Positions 6,142 to 13,148 of a stretch of 13,590 bases of DNA are shown piece after piece. A program made the position numbers and the translations under genes. Numbering within the stretch: the first letter of the stretch is position 1; the number at the start of each line of letters is the position of its first letter. The DNA is from an uncultured bacterium (GTDB lineage: Bacteria > Bacillota > Clostridia > Lachnospirales > Lachnospiraceae), in contig CAOKFN010000074.1 in NCBI GenBank assembly GCA_948467735.1, forward strand, positions 1 to 13,590, written 5' to 3'. Below the pieces are notes generated by a model that worked only from the letters and a program-made list of their open reading frames with translations, was not told the origin of the DNA and did not search any database.

Positions 6142-7095
6142 ATGAAGAGACAAAACAAGCAGAAAAAGCACAAAGAATATAATGAACATGGTCCATGGGG
6201 TAAATACGGCAAGTGCGGCAGGTATGGCAGAATAGCATGTCTGGCGGCAGCGGGCGTCCTCACCGCATGGACCTTATGGGGAAACAGGGCGTTGATGGTC
6301 AGTGAATTTACCGTCTCCGGAGAGCGGATTCCCGAGGCGTTTTCGGGATTTCGCATTGTGCAGATTTCGGATCTGCATAATGCGGTTTTCGGGGATGGCA
6401 ATGCGCTGCTACTGAGGAAGCTGGCGGAGACAGAACCGGATATGATTGTGATAACCGGGGATTTGGTGGATTCCAGACATCCGGATGTGGAAACGGCGCT
6501 GAAGTTTGTGGCGGAGGCCATAAAGCTGGCTCCGGTTTATTATGTCACGGGCAATCATGAAGCGGCTCTTTCCGAATATGCGGATTTGAGGACGGGGCTG
6601 AAGGCGGCGGGAGCTGTGGTTCTTAAGGATGAGGCTGTGACATTGGAGCGCGACGGAGAGAAGCTTCTGTTGATGGGGCTGCATGATCCGGATTTTACGT
6701 TAAAGGGAGATATTTTCGGAGAAGTACCGGCCATGGCGGGAACGAAGCTGAAGCTTTTGGCAGAGGGAAAGACGGGGTATAAGATTCTTCTCTCCCATCG
6801 GCCGGAGCTGTTTGAAATATACGCCGCCAGCGGCATAGATTTGATTTTCAGCGGACATGCCCATGGAGGGCAGTTCCGCCTGCCGCTGGTCGGCGGGCTG
6901 ATAGCGCCCAATCAGGGATTTTTCCCCAAATATGACGCCGGACTGTATACAAAGGACAGTACCAATATGGTGGTCAGCCGCGGAATCGGAAACAGCATTA
7001 TTCCAATCCGGTTTAACAATCGGCCGGAGATAGTTGTAGTGACTCTTTTGCGCAGGTCTTCCCATGAAATCGGTTCCTATCCGCTTTTTGGGTGA
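6142..7095 (+). CDS. Membrane-anchored calcineurin-like metallophosphoesterase
   Basis: A 317-residue enzyme of the YkuE-like metallophosphoesterase group, which uses a two-metal site to hydrolyse phosphoester bonds. All ligand motifs are present: SDLHN (D77, H79), GDLVD (D107), GNHE (N138, H139), SHRPE (H219) and GHAHGGQ (H239, H241). A basic cytoplasmic N-terminus of about 30 residues, with an odd Gly/Tyr/Lys-rich patch (GPWGKYGKCGRYGR, 17-30), precedes one hydrophobic anchor (31-46), so the catalytic domain should face outward. YkuE itself is a secreted wall-associated enzyme. The natural substrate is unknown. The ATG follows CGGGAG. It converges with the ECF gene, the stops being 16 bases apart. 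Confidence 0.94.
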   Translation: MKRQNKQKKHKEYNEHGPWGKYGKCGRYGRIACLAAAGVLTAWTLWGNRALMVSEFTVSGERIPEAFSGFRIVQISDLHNAVFGDGNALLLRKLAETEPDMIVITGDLVDSRHPDVETALKFVAEAIKLAPVYYVTGNHEAALSEYADLRTGLKAAGAVVLKDEAVTLERDGEKLLLMGLHDPDFTLKGDIFGEVPAMAGTKLKLLAEGKTGYKILLSHRPELFEIYAASGIDLIFSGHAHGGQFRLPLVGGLIAPNQGFFPKYDAGLYTKDSTNMVVSRGIGNSIIPIRFNNRPEIVVVTLLRRSSHEIGSYPLFG

Positions 7096-7111
7096 TGCCT
7101 GCGGCTGTCAA

Positions 7112-7663
7112 TCAGCGGCTGTGCCGCGAGGGAAGGTCTGCCGCCGTCTCGTTTCCCGTAATCCTCTCCGCCAGCCGCAGAACTGATATGACGGGCACAA
7201 TCAGGATTCCGCAGAAAAAATTGCTGACGCCGTGAATGAAATCATAAGGAAGTCCCGCAATAATCCATGCGATCGTTTTCTGAAGGTCCAGTCCGAAAAG
7301 CGCGGCCTGTGCGGGCGCGTATAAGGTTCCGTATAAAAAACCGTGTGCGGCGCAGACCGCCATATAGACGATGGGGCGGATTTTTCCCGGCATGTTCCGC
7401 GGAAGGAGCATGACTGTTCCCCACAGGACGGTCCATAAATACAAATACGGAATCCACCACGTCGCAAAACCGCAGAATAGGCCGTTTAATATCACATAAA
7501 TATAAATAGGATACAATGCCTTTTGGCGATATACAACCGTAAACGCTATGGTAAATACCCCGAGAAGATGGATATTCGGGGCGGCTTCCATGATGATCTT
7601 GGAAGCGTACATAACGGATCCAAGCATCGCGAATACGGCCATTTCCCTTGTGCGCAGTTTCAT
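7112..7663 (-). CDS. ECF transporter S component, predicted cobalamin/corrinoid binder
   Basis: A 183-residue integral membrane protein with about six spans, shaped like the substrate-capture (S) subunit of an energy-coupling-factor vitamin importer. The N-terminal TREMAVFAMLGSVMYASKI resembles the start of S components, in which a small-residue helix 1 contacts the EcfT subunit. EcfA/A'/T are not in the window and are presumably shared from elsewhere, as in group II ECF systems. It starts 2 bases after the DUF4430 lipoprotein stop, with AAGGTGG in front, so the two are co-transcribed. The cobalamin riboswitch at the head of the operon makes B12 or a corrinoid the likely substrate (inference). 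Rival options are other vitamins, since S components diverge strongly. Confidence 0.85.
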   Translation of the reverse strand: MKLRTREMAVFAMLGSVMYASKIIMEAAPNIHLLGVFTIAFTVVYRQKALYPIYIYVILNGLFCGFATWWIPYLYLWTVLWGTVMLLPRNMPGKIRPIVYMAVCAAHGFLYGTLYAPAQAALFGLDLQKTIAWIIAGLPYDFIHGVSNFFCGILIVPVISVLRLAERITGNETAADLPSRHSR

Positions 7664-7665
7664 GG

Positions 7666-8172
7666 CTATTCCACCTTAAAAGAGTAGACTGCGCCTTCGG
7701 TTATTTTCGTGGAGTCAACGCCTGCAGCCGCGTACTCGTCATTGACATAAAAGGCCCAGTATGCGCCGTCTTTATCGTAATCGACGGTAATGCCGTTGAC
7801 GGTTTTGACATAGAGGCCGTACTGTCCCTCTTCCCCGGCGATTAATTTCAGTTCCAGCAGAGCGTCCCCCACGGTTTCTTTGTCCGTATGAATTTCAAAG
7901 GCTGTCACGCCGCCTTCCCTGTCCACCACGGTAAAATTGAATTTCGTACTGCCTTCTCCGAGGACGGTGACGTCTTTTTGCTGGCTTTCGGCGTCGCTGC
8001 CCGGTGTACTGCCGTCTGCGGGACTGCCTTCGGACGGCTGGCCGCCGCTGGCGCCAAAGGAGGAGGGGGTTCCTGTGCTGCCGTTACATCCGGTTGTAAA
8101 TAGCGCCATAGCCGCAGTCAGCGCGATACAAAGGATGAATGACAATAATTTGGTTCTGTTTTTTGTCTTCAT
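7666..8172 (-). CDS. DUF4430 lipoprotein (transcobalamin-like domain)
   Basis: A 168-residue surface lipoprotein. The signal peptide ends in a lipobox FTTGC with the acylated Cys at 29. A low-complexity Ser/Gly/Pro linker (30-66) follows, then a DUF4430 domain (about 70-168) with the typical DAL, YWAFYVNDEYA-GVD and I-EG--YSFKV elements. DUF4430 is related to the C-terminal beta-domain of intrinsic factor and transcobalamin, which contacts B12. Placed outside the membrane with an ECF S component directly downstream and a B12 riboswitch upstream, it probably hands a corrinoid to the importer (inference). The start ATG is preceded by GGAG with a 10-base gap. Confidence 0.9.
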   Translation of the reverse strand: MKTKNRTKLLSFILCIALTAAMALFTTGCNGSTGTPSSFGASGGQPSEGSPADGSTPGSDAESQQKDVTVLGEGSTKFNFTVVDREGGVTAFEIHTDKETVGDALLELKLIAGEEGQYGLYVKTVNGITVDYDKDGAYWAFYVNDEYAAAGVDSTKITEGAVYSFKVE

Positions 8173-8318
8173 GTTCTTTCATCTCCGTTAATTTTTATTT
8201 CCTCCGCGGACCGGCGCTCGCGGTCGTTTGGCAGTATTTCTGCAAAGCATGAAAAGAGCCTAAAATGGCGGCAAAATTTCCGCTAAACACAAATTCTGCT
8301 GTCCCAAGGGAGGATTTT

Positions 8319-8482
8319 GGACGTTCGGATATTTCGGCTCGGCATACTGCAAAGCGGCCTTCTCAGATAGAATCCAATGACGTTTTCCGGATTGCGGCGT
8401 CCGGTAAGCTTTGCATGATGGAACAATACCTCACGGCGACGGGCTCGCACAGGATTTGCACCTGTTTCCCCGAACAGCCCAT
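8319..8482 (-). promoter_or_regulatory. Cobalamin (B12) riboswitch
   Basis: Read on the minus strand, the leader contains the conserved cobalamin-aptamer core. GGGGAAACAGG is followed by TGCAAAT, CCTGT and GCGAGCCCGTCGCCGTGA, with the P4 stem ACAGG/CCTGT closing the invariant loop. Later come CATTGG, TGAGAAGGC and a B12-box-like GAGCCGAAATATCCG. The closing stem P2 can be drawn as GTTCGG (8470-8475) with CCGAAC (8323-8328). The aptamer begins just after the predicted transcription start. No textbook terminator follows before the DUF4430 start, so control may be at translation. Cobalamin riboswitches repress uptake genes when B12 is plentiful. Confidence 0.87.
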
Positions 8483-8487
8483 GTACT

Positions 8488-8516
8488 ATCATAATAGTAT
8501 AAGGTGATTTCGTCAA
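8488..8516 (-). promoter_or_regulatory. Promoter of the riboswitch-DUF4430-ECF operon
   Basis: On the minus strand, the -35 TTGACG (8511-8516) and -10 TATGAT (8488-8493) are separated by exactly 17 bp, placing the start of transcription near 8481, right at the front of the riboswitch. Confidence 0.8.
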
Positions 8517-8540
8517 GCTATCTTTCTTAGCGGCTGTCAT

Positions 8541-8585
8541 GGCTGGTTCAGCCTGTCACTGCATTATCAAGTGGTTAGACAGTGA
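8541..8585. repeat. Two inverted repeats between divergent promoters
   Basis: GGCTG-GTT-CAGCC (8541-8553) is a perfect 5-bp hairpin. TCACTG (8556-8561) is repeated inverted as CAGTGA (8580-8585) across 18 bases. They lie between the minus-strand riboswitch promoter and the plus-strand helicase promoter and could be a regulator site. No T-tract follows, so they are unlikely terminators. Confidence 0.4.
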
Positions 8586-8631
8586 TGATTCGTCGGCAGC
8601 CAGCCCCGGTACCGATAACTGCGGAACCCCA

Positions 8632-8660
8632 TTCATTTTTTACTGCGTATCTGTTATAAT
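8632..8660 (+). promoter_or_regulatory. Promoter of the UvrD-like helicase
   Basis: A perfect TATAAT (8655-8660) with an extended TG at 8652-8653. The -35 match TTCATT (8632-8637), 17 bp upstream, is weak. Transcription would begin near 8667, leaving about 60 bases of leader. Confidence 0.6.
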
Positions 8661-8727
8661 CGTTTTAGGAAAATATCCTTAATCCTAATTTGAGCGCCTG
8701 ATGCAGCAGGCAGACGGGGGAGTACCT

Positions 8728-10833
8728 GTGAGATACGAGGAGTTTTATGAGAAGATTCCGGTAAAATTAAACAAACAGCAGCAGGAGGCGGTTCGGGCTG
8801 TGGAAGGGCCGGTTCTTCTGCTTGCGGTTCCCGGCAGCGGCAAGACCACCGTTTTGGTCACAAGGCTTGGGTATATGGTTTATTGTGTACGGATTGCGCC
8901 GGAAAACATTTTGACATTGACTTATACGGTGGCGGCGGTTAACGATATGGATGCCCGGTTCCGGTCATATTTTGGGGATGAGCTTGGGGGACGGCTGGAA
9001 TTTCGCACGATGAACGGAATCTGTGCCAGAATCATCCAGTATTACGGCCGCCGCATAGGCAGAGAAGCTTTTTCCCTGATCACGGAGGATAAAATTATTG
9101 CCGGGATATTGTCTGATATTTACAAGAGGGTTGAAGGCGGTTATGCGTCGGAAAGTGAGCTGAAGGGCATCAGGGCTATGATTGCCTACATCAAGAATAT
9201 GATGCTGACGGACGTTCAGATCAAGGAGCTGGATAAGGAAACGGATTATAGCATATCGGAAATTTATAAGGAGTACTGCGGGGAACTGCGCAGGCTTGGC
9301 CGGATGGATTATGACGACCAGATGGTGTATGCTTACGCGATTTTAAGGAAATCTCCTGAAGTGCTGCAGCATTTTCAGAATCAATATCCCTATATCTGTG
9401 TGGACGAGGCTCAGGATACTTCCAAAATCCAGCATGCAGTCATCGGACTGCTTGCCGGCAGGACGAACAATTTGTTTATGGTGGGGGATGAAGATCAGAG
9501 TATTTACGGATTCCGCGCCGCATATCCGGAAGCGCTGCTTTCCTTTGAGAAGAATTATCCGGGAGCGAGGGTGCTTTTGATGGAAGATAATTTCCGCTCT
9601 AACGCCAAGATTACGAAGGCGGCGGATTTTTTTATTCAGAAAAATACTCTGCGGCATGAGAAGCATATGAAAGCGGCCAGAGAGGCGGGAGACGATATCA
9701 GGGAGATTGCATTAAAGGGCCGAGGCGCACAGTATGAGTATCTTGTGAAAGCGGCCAAGAACTGCCGCAGGCAGACGGCGGTGCTGTATCGGGATAATGA
9801 GAGCGTCCTGCCCCTTGTGGACCTTCTGGAACGGCAGGGGATTCCCTACCGGATTCGCAGCAAAGATTTGGCTTTTTTTACTCATCGGGTGGTGCTGGAT
9901 ATTCAAAATATTATTTTGTTTTCCATGAATCCAAAGGATACCGATTTATTCCTGAAGATTTATTATAAGCTGTCAACTTATATTGATAAAGAGAGTGCGA
10001 TTCGTATCTGTGAGATTAGCGAGAAAAATCATATGGAGGTGCTGGAGGCGGCGGTGAGATATGGCCGCCTTCAGGATAGGACGGAACAGAGCTGCAGGGC
10101 GGTTTGGGCGCATTTGAAACGGCTGGGGTCAGAACGGGGGGAGGAGGCGCTTGATAGAATTGTCCGTTCCATGGGGTATGGGGAATATTTGAAGCGGGCA
10201 GGTATCGGCGACAGCAAGCTTTTTCTTTTGAGGGCCATCGCCCGGAACGAGGATTTGCCCGGAAGGCTTGTTGACAGGCTGGGGGAGCTGCAGGCAATTA
10301 TCAGGGAAAAAACGGACGATCGGGACGTCAAATTTATTTTGTCAACCATTCATGCCAGCAAGGGGTTAGAGTATGACAGGGTGTATTTGATGGATATTGC
10401 GGATGGTATTTTTCCGGAGGCCGTGCCAAAGAATCATAAGTCCATGGATCCTATGGAACGGGAAAGCTATGAGGAAGAGCGCCGCCTGTTCTACGTGGGC
10501 GTTACCCGCGCAAGGAATCTGCTTTGTATTTTAAAGTGGGGCAGCCGCTCTGTTTTTTGTGAAGAGCTGATATATCATGGGGAGAAAGCGGCAGAGAAGC
10601 CGCTGGGTCCGCAGTCCGTTCCCGTATTTTTTCAAGAGAAGGAACCGTTTCATCGGGAGGAATTTATGAAATTTTACAGTTCTGTCAGGGCGGGGCAGGC
10701 GGTAACGCATCAAAAGTTCGGAGAGGGGGTTATTGTGGAAGTCAATGAAAGTACGGCGGTGATTCGGTTTGGAAGCCAGTGCAGGAAGTTTGGAATGAAG
10801 GTGCTGTTTGAAAATAAGCTGCTGTCATTTTGA
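8728..10833 (+). CDS. UvrD/PcrA-type superfamily 1 DNA helicase
   Basis: A 701-residue 3'-5' ATP-dependent DNA helicase. From the chosen start, motif I AVPGSGKTT is at about 33-41, motif II VDEAQD at 225-230, motif III VGDEDQSIYGFR at 252-263, motif IV NFRS at 288-291, motif V STIHASKGLEYDRV at 539-552 and motif VI EEERRLFYVGVTRAR at 582-596. A Tudor/KOW-like tail (GQAVTHQKFGEGVIVEV, about 660-676) matches the RNA-polymerase-binding tail seen in PcrA. I start at GTG 8728 because GGAG lies five bases upstream; the in-frame ATG at 8701 has no ribosome-binding site. It is probably a PcrA-like paralogue in repair or replication-conflict resolution. It is unlinked to ligA or pcrB, and its exact role is unknown. 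Confidence 0.93.
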   Translation: MRYEEFYEKIPVKLNKQQQEAVRAVEGPVLLLAVPGSGKTTVLVTRLGYMVYCVRIAPENILTLTYTVAAVNDMDARFRSYFGDELGGRLEFRTMNGICARIIQYYGRRIGREAFSLITEDKIIAGILSDIYKRVEGGYASESELKGIRAMIAYIKNMMLTDVQIKELDKETDYSISEIYKEYCGELRRLGRMDYDDQMVYAYAILRKSPEVLQHFQNQYPYICVDEAQDTSKIQHAVIGLLAGRTNNLFMVGDEDQSIYGFRAAYPEALLSFEKNYPGARVLLMEDNFRSNAKITKAADFFIQKNTLRHEKHMKAAREAGDDIREIALKGRGAQYEYLVKAAKNCRRQTAVLYRDNESVLPLVDLLERQGIPYRIRSKDLAFFTHRVVLDIQNIILFSMNPKDTDLFLKIYYKLSTYIDKESAIRICEISEKNHMEVLEAAVRYGRLQDRTEQSCRAVWAHLKRLGSERGEEALDRIVRSMGYGEYLKRAGIGDSKLFLLRAIARNEDLPGRLVDRLGELQAIIREKTDDRDVKFILSTIHASKGLEYDRVYLMDIADGIFPEAVPKNHKSMDPMERESYEEERRLFYVGVTRARNLLCILKWGSRSVFCEELIYHGEKAAEKPLGPQSVPVFFQEKEPFHREEFMKFYSSVRAGQAVTHQKFGEGVIVEVNESTAVIRFGSQCRKFGMKVLFENKLLSF

Positions 10834-10893
10834 CAAATATGCCGGATAAGCGCATCGATAAATCCGACGTGAACAAGCCTCTGCTGACAAAGA

Positions 10894-11019
10894 TGTGAAT
10901 TATCTTGACAAATAATGTGGATCAAATGGATTTATTTGGATAGAAATGTGGATTATTCCACAGAGTCTGTGGATAATCCTGTAGAATCTGTGGACAAGTT
11001 TGGCAGAATCTGTGGATAA
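10894..11019 (+). other. Phased cluster of DnaA boxes
   Basis: Five matches to the DnaA box TGTGGATAA lie in the same orientation: 10916 (TGTGGATCA), 10947 (TGTGGATTA), 10968 (exact), 10989 (TGTGGACAA) and 11011 (exact). A weaker TGTGAATTA is at 10894. Start-to-start distances are 22, 31, 21, 21 and 22 bp, that is two or three helical turns each, so all boxes fall on one face of the DNA. The box at 10947 is also half of the palindrome TGTGGA-TTAT-TCCACA. No dnaA, dnaN or rpmH is adjacent, so I call it a DnaA-binding cluster (regulatory or titration site, or a secondary origin), not a proven origin. Confidence 0.7.
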
Positions 11020-11030
11020 TCCTGCCAAAC
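10998..11030. repeat. 9-bp inverted repeat enclosing a DnaA box
   Basis: GTTTGGCAG (10998-11006) and CTGCCAAAC (11022-11030) are perfect complements. They enclose a 15-base loop that holds the exact DnaA box at 11011-11019. No T-run follows on either side, which argues against a terminator. Confidence 0.75.
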
Positions 11031-11128
11031 GGAAGAATCAAATACTTCGCGGTAATCCCCGGCTGTCCAAGTCGGCCTCCGGTAAACGTAACGCACACCA
11101 CAAAGTCAACACAGTTGGCTTGCCCCAT

Positions 11129-11218
11129 TGCTCGAAGAGCAATGTGTGCTCGAAGAGCAATGTGTGCTCGAAGAGCAATATCTGCTCGAAGAGCAATGTC
11201 TGCTTGAAGAGCAACGTC
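11129..11218. repeat. Five 18-bp iteron-like tandem repeats
   Basis: Five contiguous units begin at 11129, 11147, 11165, 11183 and 11201, with consensus TGCTCGAAGAGCAATGTG. The first two are identical, the third and fourth differ at one to three bases, and the fifth is the most degraded. Each contains a palindrome, TTGCTC-GAA-GAGCAA in the first copy. Since 18 bp is six codons, the array is open in several frames. On the plus strand it reads LEEQC(V/L) hexapeptides in frame with the gene at 11290. On the minus strand it reads ALRAHI. It lies 110 bp after the DnaA-box cluster. Confidence 0.92.
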
Positions 11219-11289
11219 TGCCTGTAGGAATAAATATAACAAAAACAGGCATACTGCTTCTTAAAAAGAGAAAAGGAGTGGACCCGGTA

Positions 11290-11724
11290 ATGATAGAACA
11301 GGATACCATAAGGCTTTTGAGGGAATGCGACGCGGGGATTAAGATGGGTGTGGAGGCCATTGACGAGGTTTTGGATTACGTCCACAGCGACGCCTTCAGA
11401 AAATGCCTGACAGAGTGCAGGGACAAACACATTAAGCTGAAGGAGGAGATTCAGGGACTTCTGGATCAGTATCACGACGAGGGTAAGGAGCCGAATCCTA
11501 TGGCGAAGGGCATGTCATGGATGAAGACGAATGTGAAGCTGGCCATGAACGAATCGGATCACACCATTGCGGATTTGATAACGGACGGCTGCAATATGGG
11601 AGTGAAATCCCTGAACAAGTATCTGAATCAATATAAAGCCGCGGATGAGAAATCCAAGGATATCACAAAGCGGCTGAGCCGTCTGGAAGAAAAACTTGCG
11701 GAGGATATCAGGCAGTATTTATAA
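11290..11724 (+). CDS. Ferritin-like four-helix protein, DUF2383-like (144 aa)
   Basis: A small soluble protein that looks like a four-helix bundle: helix 1 at about 3-30 (IRLLRECDAGIKMGVEAIDEV), helix 2 at about 32-62 with Asp/Lys/His-rich ECRDKHIKLKEEIQ, helix 3 at about 73-112 with ESDHTIADLITDGCNMGVKSL, and helix 4 at about 118-143. Such folds occur in ferritin-like DUF2383 and related clostridial proteins, often of unknown function. Whether it binds metal is unclear, because no tidy pair of ExxH motifs is present. I start at ATG 11290, where GGAG lies 11 bases upstream. The frame is open back to a TTG at 11128 through the 18-bp repeats, so a 54-residue N-terminal extension cannot be excluded. 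Confidence 0.85.
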   Translation: MIEQDTIRLLRECDAGIKMGVEAIDEVLDYVHSDAFRKCLTECRDKHIKLKEEIQGLLDQYHDEGKEPNPMAKGMSWMKTNVKLAMNESDHTIADLITDGCNMGVKSLNKYLNQYKAADEKSKDITKRLSRLEEKLAEDIRQYL

Positions 11725-11743
11725 AGCATAAGAAAATAAGGAG

Positions 11744-11804
11744 AACGGCTGTTGGAAGCTCAACGCGCTCATGGGGACGGGGCGGAATTCCGATAGCCGT
11801 TTTT
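11744..11804 (+). terminator. Probable terminator of the ferritin-like gene
   Basis: AACGGCT (11744-11750) pairs perfectly with AGCCGTT (11795-11801) and is followed by TTT, giving a run of five T from 11800. The loop is long (44 bases) but contains smaller pairings, such as GGAATTCC at 11784-11791. The gene stop is 20 bases upstream. Moderate support. Confidence 0.5.
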
Positions 11805-11861
11805 GCGTGACAAATTGCGGGTGGAATTCCAAAGGAGGCAGACGGCGTCTATGATACCCCC

Positions 11862-13148
11862 TTAAAACTTTGCAAAAAGTATGATGCGAAAGCAATGATT
11901 TTCGCAGGAGCATCCGATGTTTCCGCCGATTTTGTCAGAAAAGGCCTGTACGCTCTGCATTCCCAGCCCATGATCCTTCCCCTTGCGGCTTTTGGGCAGA
12001 CCGGTCTGTACGTCAAAGGTAATTTCGCCCTCGTATTCGTTTTTGATATCAATCAATAGAGAATCGGACACACAGCGGACTTTCGCTTCCACAAGTCTTC
12101 TATGGCTTTCCAAATCCTTTACGCTGTTTATTGCGTTTTCCAGCAGATTTGCCGTCACCATGGCGAAGGCATAGCTGTCAACAGGAATATCTTTGGCGAC
12201 GCAGATGTCGCACCGCATTTCTACCTTTAGAGAACAAGCTCTTTCCATGAGACTGGAAAACATGGTGTTGACCACCAGATTGCTGCAGTACCTTGCCGCT
12301 TTATTTTCATCCGCCGCGGAATTAATGTGTTCCGTGACCTTTTTGATTTCGGAATATGCCCCTTGCTCCAGCAGCGAGTCAATCATGCTTGAATAATGGC
12401 GGATGTCGTGCCGCAGTATCCGCAGATTTTTCTCGGACTGCTCGACCAGATGATATTGGTTTTCCAAGCCTTCAATATAGGATTCAAAAAGCCTGTTCTG
12501 CCAGCGGAGGCTTGTCCGCTGGGCTTCGCTTGACACATACTGCATCATGATGACATAGGAAACAAACATCGCGATAATGAACGCCGCCACGCCGGGAATA
12601 TTCTCCGGGTGATCATCGAGGGTATAGGGAAAAAAGGCGAAAATTGAAAACCCGCAGTAAAAAAATACCGGAATCAGGCAGAGCTTCCACCAGCTGTTCA
12701 TCGTCTCTTCCTTCTGATAGCCAATCCAGATATCATGAATTTTGGTATATAAAATATAGAGAATGACAATATGCGTAATGATGCATCCGGCGATGCAGAG
12801 ATACAAACTGCCCGTATAAATATGTAACACGGCCGCCATAATGCTCCCCGCAATCACGTAATTGGAGCCGGTCAGGCCCACAAATAAGGCTCTGCTGTCC
12901 CTCATTTTTGATATAAAAATTCCGGTAAACTGTGTTATGGCAATTTGATAAAGCGTTACAAGAAAATAACATAATCTGCTGTCCGGAAAAATATTCAGCT
13001 TCAGGATATTCGGGACGGTTATGGCTAAAAAGGAGACAATGCAGATGGCGGCGGCTTTTCGCCTTGTATAGCGGGATTCGATAAAGAGGTAAATAAACAG
13101 CATGACAAAGATATGGCTTATTGTGTAAGATATATTTTTATAATACAT
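11862..13148 (-). CDS. GHKL-family sensor histidine kinase (AgrC-like)
   Basis: A 428-residue membrane sensor. The N-terminal 205 residues hold about six hydrophobic spans, and a coiled-coil linker follows (about 206-242). The kinase core has the phospho-acceptor His 247 in LRHDIRHY, the N-box NLLENAINS at 334-342 and the G-box DHGLGMQSV at 392-400. This is the HPK10/GHKL arrangement of AgrC-type kinases, which usually sense peptides and signal to LytTR response regulators. The frame opens at TTG 13154, but GGGAG sits directly against that codon and six bases before ATG 13146-13148, so I use the ATG. No response regulator or agrB/agrD-like gene is in view; the partner must lie elsewhere. Confidence 0.93.
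   Translation of the reverse strand: MYYKNISYTISHIFVMLFIYLFIESRYTRRKAAAICIVSFLAITVPNILKLNIFPDSRLCYFLVTLYQIAITQFTGIFISKMRDSRALFVGLTGSNYVIAGSIMAAVLHIYTGSLYLCIAGCIITHIVILYILYTKIHDIWIGYQKEETMNSWWKLCLIPVFFYCGFSIFAFFPYTLDDHPENIPGVAAFIIAMFVSYVIMMQYVSSEAQRTSLRWQNRLFESYIEGLENQYHLVEQSEKNLRILRHDIRHYSSMIDSLLEQGAYSEIKKVTEHINSAADENKAARYCSNLVVNTMFSSLMERACSLKVEMRCDICVAKDIPVDSYAFAMVTANLLENAINSVKDLESHRRLVEAKVRCVSDSLLIDIKNEYEGEITFDVQTGLPKSRKGKDHGLGMQSVQAFSDKIGGNIGCSCENHCFRIILFAKF

Noticed and set aside
8265..8290. GCGG/CCGC hairpin followed by CATTTT as riboswitch terminator (minus strand)
   Set aside because: A 4-bp stem and an interrupted T-tract are too weak to call.
10905..10910. TTGACA before the DnaA boxes as a promoter -35
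   Set aside because: No acceptable -10 is found 16-18 bp downstream; it may be chance.
11129..11218. CRISPR array
   Set aside because: The units abut directly at 18 bp with no variable spacers, and no cas gene is nearby; this is a plain tandem repeat.
10922..11242. Minus-strand 106-aa ORF with ALRAHI repeats
   Set aside because: It is open only because the 18-bp repeat has no stop in that frame; it crosses the DnaA boxes and lacks a ribosome-binding site.
10834..11289. Canonical chromosomal oriC
   Set aside because: DnaA boxes are present, but dnaA, dnaN, rpmH or gyr genes are not, and I could not identify a clear AT-rich unwinding element or DnaA-trio; kept only as a DnaA-box cluster.
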